From Rhizopus sp. PT2906 (taxonomy: Eukaryota; Mucoromycota; Mucoromycetes; Mucorales; Rhizopodaceae), in contig JAMYHX010000452.1 of assembly GCA_025529335.1 (NCBI GenBank), forward strand, positions 1 through 35,787: 35,787 nt of DNA, given 5' to 3'. The translations under genes and the position numbers were made by a program. Below, piece after piece: positions 1 through 10,476 of the stretch. Positions within the stretch are counted from its first letter, which is position 1, and each line of letters begins with the position of its first letter. A model generated the notes under the pieces. It saw only the letters and a program-made list of their open reading frames with translations. It did no database searches and was not told the DNA's origin.

Positions 1-672
1 AAAAGGATATACACAGTTCTAACAGTACTTCTGTCTTTTTCTATTCTACCCTACGTATTTTTCATTATCTCAAACAGAAAGAAAAACAAGATTGCTTTGA
101 ATGAAGGTCAAAGATGTATTGTTGCTTACGGAGACGCTTCAATTTCTGCAGGCATGAAGTCCAGAGCTCCAATACCAGTGAAGGTAATTTTTACAGCATG
201 AACAACTGTCATCAAAACATCAATGAGCCTAACTTATCTAACTATATATAGGGGGTACAGATGGCGTTTTCGAGAAATGTATAGTTGTTAAGGTAGACAA
301 TATAGAACAGGCAAAGTGTGCAGTAGCTGTGGTAATGAGCTACAAAATTGGTATGAGCCAGCGGGCTCCATGGTGTATTATCACAAGTACAGATTAACCA
401 TAGATATTTATTTTGTGGGATATGTAGAATCTAAATCCTAATAATCATAAAGAAGAAGGCTGAAAAATGAAAGGAGAAGTAGACAAGTCTGTTTAGGGGC
501 AGACAAGAAAATTATATGCAAGAGTAGCGAGTATGTCGAAAGAAGAGTACCAGGTATTCTCAAAGGAATTTAGAATGTAGAAATGTTAACAGACAATGAA
601 ATAGCCCAGCAGCAGAACATTTACCCATTGAAAGTGTGCAGTCACTGTTCAGTTGGTAATCGTATGTAAGCC
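1..672 (+). pseudogene. Fanzor/TnpB-like nuclease relic A (truncated by window edge)
   Basis: From base 1 the + strand is open for about 60 codons and contains AYGDASISAG followed by a basic, proline-containing stretch (around 120-185), the pattern of the RuvC-II region in eukaryotic TnpB-like (Fanzor) proteins. A likely intron follows (about 184-251). Then come the fragments CIVVKVD (275-298) and YRTGKVCSSCGNELQ (300-345), a zinc-ribbon start, and LKVCSHCSVGN (628-660), a second Cys pair. The pieces lie in different frames. One missing G between VD and YRT explains one of the breaks. A GTAAG donor at 666 sits where relic D (30774-31440, minus strand) has its intron, but the expected final exon with WQRDVNAA is missing and a MULE relic begins instead. 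The N-terminal part lies outside the window. It is certainly broken; the family call is by motif only. Confidence 0.6.
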
Positions 673-734
673 TAATATCTGTTTTTTTATATGTACTAGT
701 AACTTAATACGGTTTCGATAGATCTGAAATCGAG

Positions 735-3180
735 ATGTCTTTTACCTTATGTATTAATCTATACAAGCCTATCCCTCAAAGCATTGAGGTACCTATTTCG
801 CAAATGCAAGAGGTTGTTGATATCTTTCCAGAGACATATGCCGTAAAGTGGAACGTTGGAAAGCTTTATAAGTCTAAGAGTCAAGGTGAAGATCAGGAAG
901 CAACTGGCTTTGATGCCAACGGCAACCCAATCAAGAAAAGAAAAAGATATATTTCTCAGGTACAATACATATTACTACTGTCAAAGGTCTAGTGAGAAAG
1001 AAAAGTCCAAGCATGGCCAGGAGGAAAATTAGGTCAAATAAGAGACGTGCAGAAGACATCCAAAAAGATAGACTGTCATGCTACCATAAAAGTTACTTGC
1101 TATAAGTCTAAACCGCAAGAAGTAGCTTTTACATTTATTAATGATCACAACCATGGTTCTATTGGCAGCAAGGATGACTTTTAATACTTGCCTGTTTCAG
1201 AGGAAACAAAAAGATGTATTTTTCAGAAACTTCAAGAAGGATTTATGTATTGAGGTGTATGCTTGTCTGTTCAACGTGAATTAATGAAGTATGTTCAAGA
1301 TCATTTTTGCATCACTGTCGATCACCAATCGAACACTTCTTCATCAATATGTGAGATTATTCATCGTGATCAACTAATAGATCTTGAATTAGTTTACAGC
1401 CAATACAAACGTATACAGGAGAACGCATATAAGCGTCATAATGGCCAGCATGAGTCCATCAAAAGTTGTATCGATGAGCTTAAAGTCAAGGGCTATAGTG
1501 CCTACATGTAATGAGTTGTATTACTCAGCAGAGGAAAGAGGAGAGGAATAGGACCAGACGGGAACTAAGATGCTGGATAGTACAGCTATTGGAAGAACAA
1601 AGGAAAGAGAGTGGTTTTAAGGGCTTGCAAGATGATCTAGAGGAGATGAGACTTACAAAGATAAGAACGAGACAAGGAACAGATAAGAAAGGACAGAAGT
1701 TATACTTTGATAATTGACTGAAGTTTTATTAGATGAAGATGAGTGGATATTTATACGAAAGTTAGGAATGTAATATATTAAAAGAATTAACTAGTCTAAC
1801 ATCAATAGTCATTGATATGGCCAGTGCTGTTCTCTTCTGCCGGCACATTTAAAATTGAAATTTTATATGACCCATAACCGTGCTTCACTTACAATATTTC
1901 AATATAAAAAAGCCTTTTATTCATATCATTCAATAAATCACATACGATTTGAATCACAGCTTTTTCTTTTTATCTTTATTTACTTCTGAATAATCCAAGC
2001 AAGTGGATTCAGGAACCTTTTTATCTTCTTTATTATTCTATTTACTTTGTACAATTCAGTCTAATCAACTTTACACGGTCTGGTAATCATACATCGAACC
2101 TTTATTATAACTTTACCTTTTAAACACTTTTGCTACGAACCCCAAATCCTACAAAGATTACAAACACAAAAACTTCTATTTTCATCATCTTTTACGACAC
2201 ACTCAAAGAGAAGGTCTACAAAATTACATTAGTATTGTTGAATTCCTAGTTAAGGGATGCTCAGGGGCGTCAATATTATGCATGAGTTCATATTTAATCG
2301 TGACACTACATTGGCAATAGCTTCAACAACAGCTACACCTTTAAATTTATGTCCCCCATGACAGAAGAACCTTCTCCTAAATTCGCCTTACTTCTGCTTA
2401 AATGCCACCCATAAGGCTACAATCATTGACCGTTGCCTTTTATATACCATTGTTGTTAGGCATTCATTTACAGACACATGCTCTCCAGTTGCTTTTTGTT
2501 TTACGACGGGCCATTCTGCATGACCTATTACTGAATTTCTATCTTTTGTAAAAAAGTTAAGGTCATGCAGATGTCCAGAAAATAACAATTGACGTCTCTA
2601 GCGTTGAGCTATATGCTATTCAAACCGTGTACCCAGAAGCTCAAATACAATGATACCCTTTTCACATCGCTCGTGCCTGGATAGCAAAAATAAAGGAGTA
2701 TATCAAGACAGGTGATACACATCAAGACTCCACTAAACGTAGAAAAGCCATTACAAGTTTAAAGTCATAGTATGGGAAAGAAATGCATCAGTGTTTAACA
2801 GAAAGCTGCAGCCGTTTCTTTTTGACTTTGGGTTGTATACGCAGTTGATCTCTTATCTTTGCATTTAATATTTCAACAATGACAATTTCAAGCGTTGGGC
2901 AAGAGCATACCAGCCTGCTATCTATACCAATATGGAGACCAACAACTATATTGAAAGCTGGCACAATCAACTGGAAACGACATACTTAAAATCTTTTTCA
3001 AAGGGTAAATACCAGCAAGTTATTCGTGATGAGTATAAATATATCATTGTTCGAACTTTCTATAATTACTCTCTTTATACATTATACCAAAAAAAGCCAC
3101 CCACTAGCGTTATAGTTACTACATATTATGTATTTGTTATTCTACTTGTCATTATGAATAAAGATGAAGCTTGAGATGCT
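735..3180 (+). pseudogene. Mutator-like (MULE) transposase relic 1
   Basis: Pieces of one transposase read in order on the + strand in shifting frames. An N-terminal module (735-965, with ending KKRKRYISQ) is followed by a His-rich zinc-binding-like patch NDHNHG near 1140-1155 and a helical region around 1263-1509. The catalytic region holds LYTIVVRHSFTDTCSPVAF and PITEFLSFVKK (about 2440-2560), then VELYAIQTVYPEAQIQ (about 2606-2650) and FHIARAWIAKIKEYI (about 2661-2705). A conserved TNNYIESWHNQLETTYL lies at about 2938-2990. The motif order matches fungal MULE transposases. Stops at 1251-1253 and 2519-2521 and several frame changes break it, and the C-terminal SWIM zinc finger is absent. 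Apparent ORFs on the opposite strand here are shadows. No terminal inverted repeats could be recognised by eye. Confidence 0.75.
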
Positions 3181-3545
3181 TAAGCTTAAACATGGAGACA
3201 TTAATAACGTTAACAAAATGTCATCTCGTACAACAATAATCCTTTGATTGTTTTCCTATCTCTTTTGTAGATATTGATGTAACGCATAACACAAAGATGT
3301 TTTAAAATAGAACAGACCGAATCAGTTTGCTTTATTGTTCTCATCGATCAACACAGCATATACTACAAAGGAAAGGAGATTTGTCTCGACGTCATTACTA
3401 ACTAATAAATGGCGTTAACTCGTTGTAATTTAACTATTTCCAAATAGAGTAACAAAATAAATCCCAAGCATAAATAGGACTATTTTGACATGTCAGAAAA
3501 CCCTTCTTTTCTTTTCCTATTGTTCAAGTACAACAAAGCAAAAAC
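3181..3545. other. Intergenic region upstream of the tricalbin-like gene
   Basis: No gene is recognised. It probably holds the promoter and 5' leader of the gene starting at 3546. A short match (GATGTAACGCA, about 3280-3290) follows a possible TTTTGTAG acceptor and resembles the codons for DVNA of a Fanzor final exon. It is too short to call. Confidence 0.4.
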
Positions 3546-6500
3546 ATGAGTGCTTTAGAAAATGCTACTGCACCTACTAATGTAAACCCACCCCTTGAAA
3601 TGGAAGAAACAGGGCGTGATGAAAAAGAGAGACAAGAAAAAAACAAGAAAGACCTTAGCGAAATTGAGGATAAAGCACATATTAGTAAAAAAGATGCACA
3701 AGAAGAAAACACTGAAGCAGAGAAGGCACAACAAAAGCCTGGTACTTTTCTTGATGCCTCCGGACAAGCGCATCCAAATACAGAAAAGCCTCCAGAGCAT
3801 GAAGAGAAACAAGTATTTCCTGAACAGCATGATCCAAACGCCAAAGTGTGGTCTAATCCTGAAGGCAGCAATGAGGAAAATGCTCCTTGGATGCCTAATG
3901 TTCATCCTTCGAGTGGAAATATAGATAACCATGCTCAAAAAAATATAATGGACAATCGTCAATTATATCGGGAGCCTTCTATTGTTGAATCTACCGTCTC
4001 TGATATAAAAACTATTTTTGACACAGATGATACTGATTACCATCGTGCTAGTCCCAAGCAAAAATTGAAGCACGCAACGCCTCTGCATCCTACTCAGCCA
4101 GACGTACTTATTGAGCAACTACAGATTAAGGCTCTTAAGTATATTATCATTGCTTGTTTAATTTGTTACGTTGTCGGTCGATTCAAGTATGGAATACTCT
4201 TTGGCTTCACCATGATTGGTTTATGTGCTTGGGCTTATTGGAACTTGGGAAGAACAAGCTCTGAAGGCCTTGAATGGCAATTAGAAAAGCAAGAGAATAT
4301 GAAAACAGTATGGTCATAACTATGTCGATCTAAATATATACCACTCACGTTTATTTTACCCCCCATTAGCTTTATACTTCTGAAGGCGAAACAGTTGAAT
4401 GGCTCAATTATATGGCTGAAAAGATTTGGCGTAGTATTGATCCTGAACTCTTTACAATTGTAGAAGATTTATTGGAAGATGCTATTCAAAGCGTTTCTCC
4501 AGGCATTATTGTAAGTCTAAAAAAAAAACACAGTGGATCTGTGCTAAAACTTTGTATAGAAAGCAGTAAAAGTATCTGATTTTGATATTGGTATGCAAGC
4601 TCCTCGTATTCAAATGTAAAAATCGTCATATTAGCGTCATTCTTTTTTTCTACGATTTCGAAATAACACTAACATCTCATTGTTTAGGATTCGTGTATTT
4701 CCACCGTTGCCTGGACAACCAGAAGAAAGCATAGTAAGTTAATATACAAAGAGTATTCGTAATGATACACTAAATATGTCACTTTGGATAGTTTGGTGAA
4801 GCATCATTCAGTTTTCATGCACATCCAGTTGCCTCATTGGCCACTAATCGAAGTCCCAAGTCAACTCCGCCTGGACTCGCTCTTCGCTTCTTGACTGCAG
4901 TGGGTGCACCGATAGAAGTCAAGGCTGAACTCACATCCCTATCGGGTAAAATTCGATTCAAGTTACTGACAGGTCCTGAGATTCCGTTCATCTCAAAGGC
5001 TACTATTGCATTTACGAGCGTTCCCAAAGTGGAAACAGGGGTTATGCCTTTAACAAAGCATTTAAATATCATGAACGTAAGTTGTTATTGTTATTTAAAA
5101 ACCAAAACACCAATTTTTGTTTTAGTTGCCTACAATTAAAGCACTTGTTAACGAAGGCTTGAAATTTGGCCTTGCTGATATGGTTGATCCCAAGAGCTTG
5201 ACGATTGATGTCAGAGCATTAGTGGGTGCCTTTGCTAGAGACACAAATGCTATCGGTGTTGTGAAAGTAGAAGTTCGTCAAGCTTCTCGAGATCCTTCAC
5301 TTCATTTGCAAGGTAGGTTTTTATAGATTATTCTTCAAACTATGCATTATTAATCAATATAATTTAGATTTGAAGGACTCATATGTTACACTATCATTAA
5401 GCACACAACCAAAGAAAACTATTTCCAGTACCCGTGTTCTGACCAACGATATTGACCCCAGATGGAACGAGAATCTTTATGTCTTGGTTTATGCAGGTAT
5501 GGGCAAAAAAAAGAAAGGCTAGATGGTATACTTAACTATTGTACAGATGATATTGTCTCTGAGACTCAAGTTGATATCAAAGTATGGGACGCTGATAAGA
5601 TCAAGTATGATGATATGTGGGGCTCTGTATCAATGTCTGTCAAGGATATCGTTCAAGGCAAACTGGACAAATTGGGAAATGTCGCAAGTTGGAGTCAAGA
5701 TGAGCGTGTCGTTTTTGATGGGTAATATATACTTGCTCTAGTTACAAAAGAAGAACGCAGGCTAATATCCACTTTTTCTAGATGGACGCCTATTGACGGT
5801 AAACCCATTGAGGAATCCAAGGTTCGTCTGGATATGAAACTAAGCTTCCATCCCAAGTATGCTACGCCAAGTACAGATATTTTAAGCAAGAAGTTGCCTC
5901 AAGACAACACTAGCAAAGATGAAAAGGATGAGGAACAAGTTCAACCAGAACATAACAATGGTATCTTGTCTGTTACAATTCATCAAGCGTCCGATCTGGA
6001 AATTGCTGATCCTGCCATATTGCCCTCTGATGACAGATTTAAGCATCCATATAATCCCAATAGCATTGTTAGCCCTTATGCAATTTTGTACGTCAATGAC
6101 AACAAGGTGTTCCAAACAAGAACGAAATTACGTAATCCAAGTCCTGTAAGTCTCTTCATATATATATATATATATATATATATTTAGCAAATGTAATGGT
6201 TACACGTTTTACCTTAGCATTGGAATGCTATCACTGAACAGTTTATTCGAGATATTGATACTGCATTTATCCGTATCACAGTAAAGACAGCACTTGAATT
6301 TGAACGTGACCCAGTTCTTGGTACAAAGGTTATTTCATTGAACGATGTATTTACGGATCAGGAAGACAAAGTAAGAAGAATGCATAAAAATATTCAAAGG
6401 GTCAATGTGTTTACACGTATTATAGTTTAAAGAAGCACAGAAATGGATTCCAATTTCAGATGGAATCGGTTTTGGTAAAGTTTTGCTTTCCCTTAAATAT

Positions 6501-7496
6501 AAACCTGTAAAGATGACTTTGCCACGTTCATTACAAGGCGCAGGTATAAGAGAGAGAAAATTGTGTAAAAATGCACTGTACTAACCCTTGTTTCTAAAAG
6601 ATGTTGGTACGCTCGTTGTCGAAAAGCTTACACTTGATCGTCTAAATTCTCCTTTGGACTCTACTGCTGCCAGTCCTATTAAAGCCACTCTGGCTGTGAA
6701 CGTGGATCCTGCAATCATCAAACGACTTAAATCTCGAGACATTCAGGTTGTAGATAATCTAAGCGGTTGGTATGATCGACACCTTTACTTCCCACTCATG
6801 ATGCGATATCGTACTGCTCTTTATGTACATATCTCTCAAGGCGCACTGACAAATACCAAGGCAACGGGTAGGGTCTGGCTAAAGGATATTGTTGATAACG
6901 AATGGCAAGATGTGATTGTCGGACTTCATCGTCACATAAGCGAAAAGACAGGTGATGCAAACAAAAATGAAGATGCTTGGCCAGAGGAAGGCGATCTAGG
7001 TCAGGTTAGACTTCGTGTCAAGTTCGTACCTGGATTCTCTCCAGTACATACACACTTGAGATCATTTGTGAAGGACATGGTAGGAGCAGATCCATTCTAC
7101 AGCGATACACTCAAGTACAAGGCACAAAAATGGATAAGAGAGCAAAGTAAGGATGAGAATAGTGAGCCTTTGGATCATGATTTCCAGCAAGCCCTTCAAG
7201 AGGAGAAAGAAAAGATGAAAGGCGAAGAAAGGAGGGTATCGTCTGAGGCTTCTTCAGAGTATGGTGAAGACGAGTTTGATGATGAGTTTGATGAAGATGA
7301 GAATGGTGCAGATATTGATGATACAGAGCTGAAAGCAGATATGATTGAACAGCGTAAAATGAACAAGATCAGTAAGCATCGAATGGTTCGTAAATTAGCT
7401 TGGAGTGTGGATAAGGTGAAGCATAAAGTAGATGTGCTTCGAGAAGGATTTAACTCAGAGACAAGAGCAAAGCGATCCGTTGCAAAGGAAATTTAA
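3546..7496 (+). CDS. Tricalbin-like SMP/C2-domain membrane-contact protein
   Basis: Exons by splice-site reading: 3546-4307, 4370-4510, 4560-4615, 4688-4733, 4792-5076, 5126-5312, 5368-5496, 5547-5721, 5782-6145, 6218-6370, 6426-6543, 6601-7496; all phases agree, giving about 1103 aa. The N-terminus (1-180) is polar, charged and probably disordered. A hydrophobic hairpin lies at about 198-232. An SMP lipid-transfer domain follows at about 255-465, with a first C2 domain near 478-590, a second near 645-760 and a third C2-like region near 800-960. The C-terminal part has an acidic run and a basic end. This order is that of ER-anchored tricalbin/extended-synaptotagmin proteins, which tether ER to plasma membrane and move lipids. 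Cellular role is inferred from the family. Exact orthology among fungal SMP-C2 proteins is open. Confidence 0.85.
6158..6182. repeat. (TA)n microsatellite in an intron
   Basis: About 25 nt of alternating A and T inside intron 9 of the tricalbin-like gene, a few bases downstream of the GTAAGT donor at 6146. Confidence 0.9.
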
Positions 7497-8006
7497 TTAT
7501 TTCTCTTATAAAATAAAAATGTGTTATTTAGTTAATGTCAGCTTTATAAAGTAAGCTTGAACTGCTAGAGCTACAGGGTATAAATTGGTATGTTTATCGT
7601 ACCATCGTAATGTGTATGATCGACACTCCTAAAAGAATATCCGCACCTTGACTTTCTACTGTCGTACGCTAGACTAACAGGTATTATTCTATTGATAATA
7701 ATAGCAGTACCTTTTTTACCAGAGGATAAGTTAAGTAAGAAAAGTGTAAAAGCTATACATGTAATTTGACTGTGTCGACATAAACATTATTTTTAGGCAA
7801 TAGTAGATAGAAAGAAGAAAGAAAGAGGGAATATGCAGTAATGCTAGACATATAAATCTGATTGGTCAATATGATCCGTGAAACATCAAGACCCATCACA
7901 TATTAGAAAAATCGCGCAATATCGGAGTATGTTTATTATCTAATCAACTGTAGCCATTTGACAATACAAGCTTTCTTTCCCTTTTTTCTTTTAACTTTCT
8001 ATAACC
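7497..8006. other. Intergenic region, tricalbin-like gene to SQOR
   Basis: About 510 bases between two same-strand genes. I see no ORF or RNA gene. It should hold the 3' end of the upstream gene and the promoter of SQOR; the last 40 bases before the ATG are pyrimidine-rich, as is usual before starts in this window. Confidence 0.5.
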
Positions 8007-9486
8007 ATGTTGGCTGCTCGTAAGCAATTATTCACTTTCTCTAAGCGTACCTTTGCTACCGTTGCCTCGGAGACACCTAAATTAGATCAAAAGTTTAAAG
8101 TAGTTGTCGTCGGTGGTGGCCCTGGTGGTCTTTCAGGTAAAAATAGGTTCCTCTTTATTAAAGCAGTTTATTCATTCTACTTTCAGTCTCTTCAACTATC
8201 TCAAAATTACTCGGAAAGAATCAAGTGGCTGTGATTGAACCTTCAAATAAACACTATGTAAGTCATCCTATATACCGAAACGGACAGTTTCATTTACCAA
8301 CTATTATCACAGTATCAACCACTATGGACCTATGTTGGTGGTGGACTTAAAAACTTTGACGAATCTGTCAAACCAATGGGTGAAGTGATGCCAAGGGATG
8401 CAGAATGGATTCAGGATAAGGTCGTCTCTTTTGACCCTGATAATAACACAGTAAAGCTTTCAGATGGCCAAACTGTAGGCTATGACTATCTGGTTGTTGC
8501 TGCTGGTATTCAAATCAACTGGGATTCTGTAAAGGGCTTGAAAGAAGCTCTTGGTAAGGATGGCGTGACATCCAATTATGATGCTGAGAGTGTTCAAAAG
8601 ACATACAAGTTCCTTCAAGAATTCAAGGGAGGTAATGCCCTCTTTACTTTCCCCAACACACCACTCAAGTGCCCTGGTGCTCCTACCAAGATCACCTTCT
8701 TGGCTGAAGAAGTCTTCCGCTTAAATGGTGTACGTGATAAGTCCAACGTCATCTACAATCACAGCGGCGCCAAGATCTTTGGTGTTGATTACTATGGCGC
8801 TGTCCTTCAAAGATTGGCAGATGAACGTGGTATCAAGCTAAACTTCCAACATGAATTGGTTGAAATTAAGGCAAATGATCATCAAGCTATCTTTAAGGAT
8901 AACTCCAAGAACGGCGAACTCAAAACATTCGAATACGACTTCATTCACGTTGCTCCCCCTCAAGGTCCACCCAAGTTCATCAAGGAATCTAAACTGGCTG
9001 ATGCAGCTGGTTGGGTAGATGTGAACAAGGAAACACTTCGTCACAATAAGTATAAGAACGTATTTGCCTTGGGTGACTGTTCTTCTGCTCCTACATCCAA
9101 GACAGCAGCTGCCATTACTGGAGAATCTGGAGTTGTTAAGCACAATTTGATTGCTGACCTCCAAGGTAAAAAAGTAGAACAGGCAGCATATGATGGCTAT
9201 ACTAGCTGCCCCCTGATCGTGGGTCGTGAGCAATTAATCTTGGCTGAATTCTCTGGTTATACTGGCAAGCCTTTGGAAACTTTCCCAGTTGACCAACGCA
9301 AGATCAGTAAGGTCTCTCAGTTCTTGAACAAAGAGGTAACTATAAATAGGCTTCCCATTGATGAACACTAACATATGATTTTAGATCATTCCTTCCATCT
9401 ACTGGAATGGATTATTAACAGGCAATTGGGTTGGTCCCGCTGCTTTCCGTAAACTCTTTGACCCCATTCGCCCTAAGCGCGACTAA
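8007..9486 (+). CDS. Sulfide:quinone oxidoreductase, mitochondrial
   Basis: Exons 8007-8136, 8187-8257, 8313-9335 and 9385-9486 join in frame to about 441 aa, the usual size for eukaryotic SQOR. The first 25 residues are basic and Ser/Thr-rich, a mitochondrial presequence. A dinucleotide-binding glycine motif VVVVGGGPGGLS follows (about 32-43), then YQPLWTYVGGG near the FAD site. Two conserved Cys regions are present, FPNTPLKCPGAPTK and YDGYTSCPLIV, corresponding to the redox cysteines of the family. GDCSSAPTSKTAAA is the C-terminal FAD-binding motif. The enzyme oxidises sulfide at the inner mitochondrial membrane and passes electrons to ubiquinone. The pattern is close to animal SQOR/fungal Hmt2, so the call is firm. 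The H-protein gene follows 199 bases downstream on the same strand, but the two functions are unrelated beyond their location. Confidence 0.93.
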
Positions 9487-9685
9487 AGATTGTGCACACA
9501 AAAAGTAGATTATAATAAAGAAAGACATTGACTGCCCGACCAAGATAACAATGCCTCTAATGGAAAGAACCACCCGTTTTAAATTTTTTTTAACTCGGTG
9601 ACAAAAGATTTTCTATTGATTCCCCCCGCATTTAAAAAAAAAGATCTCTTTTCTTTTCTTTTTCTTTTTCTCTTTTATAAATCAA

Positions 9686-10324
9686 ATGTCTCTTCGCGCC
9701 TTGTCCTCACGTGTTATCCGTCCTTATATCCCAGTTGCCCCTACCGCTTGGACTGCTTTCCGTGGTTATGCCAGTAAGTTTCTCATGTTTGAGGTCAGGA
9801 TAGACCATTAAGAGGGTATATTTGTGTCATTAGCAAAGAAATATACAGCAGCTCATGAATGGATCTCTGTTGAAAACGATATCGGAACCGTGGGCATTAC
9901 CGATCATGCTCAAAAATCTTTGGGTGATGTCGTTTTCATCGAAACTCCCGCTGTCGGAGAAAAGTTCAGTGCAGAAGGTAAAAGGTGTATATTTTGAAAG
10001 AAAGAAAAAAACCAATCTCTAAAGGATAGAGCAAATTGGTACTGTCGAGTCTGTCAAGGCTGTAAGTGATATTTATACTCCTGTTTCTGGTGAAATTGTC
10101 GAAGTCAATACTTCTTTACAAGATGAACCTTCTTTGATCAATGAAAGTGCTGAAGGCGAAGGTAAGAAAAAGATATATATATATATGTATATATAATGGT
10201 ATGACTCACATCACTTTTGTATAAAGGTTGGTTAGCCAAGATTAAGCTTTCCAATCCTCAAGAATTAGAAGCCTTGATGGATGAAGCTCAATATAAAGAA
10301 CACTGTGCTAATGATGAGCACTAA
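9686..10324 (+). CDS. GCV3: Glycine cleavage system H protein, mitochondrial
   Basis: Exons 9686-9773, 9834-9977, 10030-10161 and 10227-10324 give about 153 aa. Residues 1-29 form an Arg/Ser-rich mitochondrial presequence ending near RGYAT. The mature part starts KKYTAAHEWISVENDIGTVG and contains the lipoylation site ESVKAVSDIYTPVSGE, with the modified lysine at about position 87. GEGWLAKIKLSNPQELEALM is the conserved C-terminal region. H protein carries the aminomethyl group on its lipoyl arm between the P, T and L proteins of the mitochondrial glycine decarboxylase, and it also serves in lipoate metabolism. Length and motif spacing are typical. All three introns interrupt codons after the first base. 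The leader before the ATG is very T-rich. Confidence 0.95.
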
Positions 10325-10400
10325 ATTAAGAGATTCTTTCTTTTTTTTTGTATATTAATAATAAAACATGGTATGATTGATCAACGCCACATACAAACAG

Positions 10401-10427
10401 ACACACACACACACACACACACACACA
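10401..10427. repeat. (AC)n microsatellite
   Basis: About 27 nt of alternating A and C between the H-protein gene and the calpain gene, followed by an interrupted T-rich stretch leading to the calpain start. Confidence 0.9.
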
Positions 10428-10476
10428 TATGCATATTTTTTTTATTTTATTTTTCTTTCTTTCTTTTTTTTTTTAT

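Noticed and set aside
2388..2588. Minus-strand ORF of 66 codons
   Set aside because: The plus strand in the same place encodes recognisable MULE transposase segments, so this is a shadow.
3524..3962. Two minus-strand ORFs of 115 and 135 codons opposite the tricalbin-like first exon
   Set aside because: The plus-strand exon joins cleanly to conserved SMP and C2 exons; the minus frames show only low-complexity Ser/Cys/Phe composition.
8838..9233. Minus-strand 131-codon ORF
   Set aside because: It lies inside conserved SQOR coding sequence and has no motif.
8007..10324. SQOR and H-protein genes as a functional cluster
   Set aside because: Both are mitochondrial and adjacent, but they have separate leaders and unrelated chemistry; nothing in the sequence shows co-regulation.
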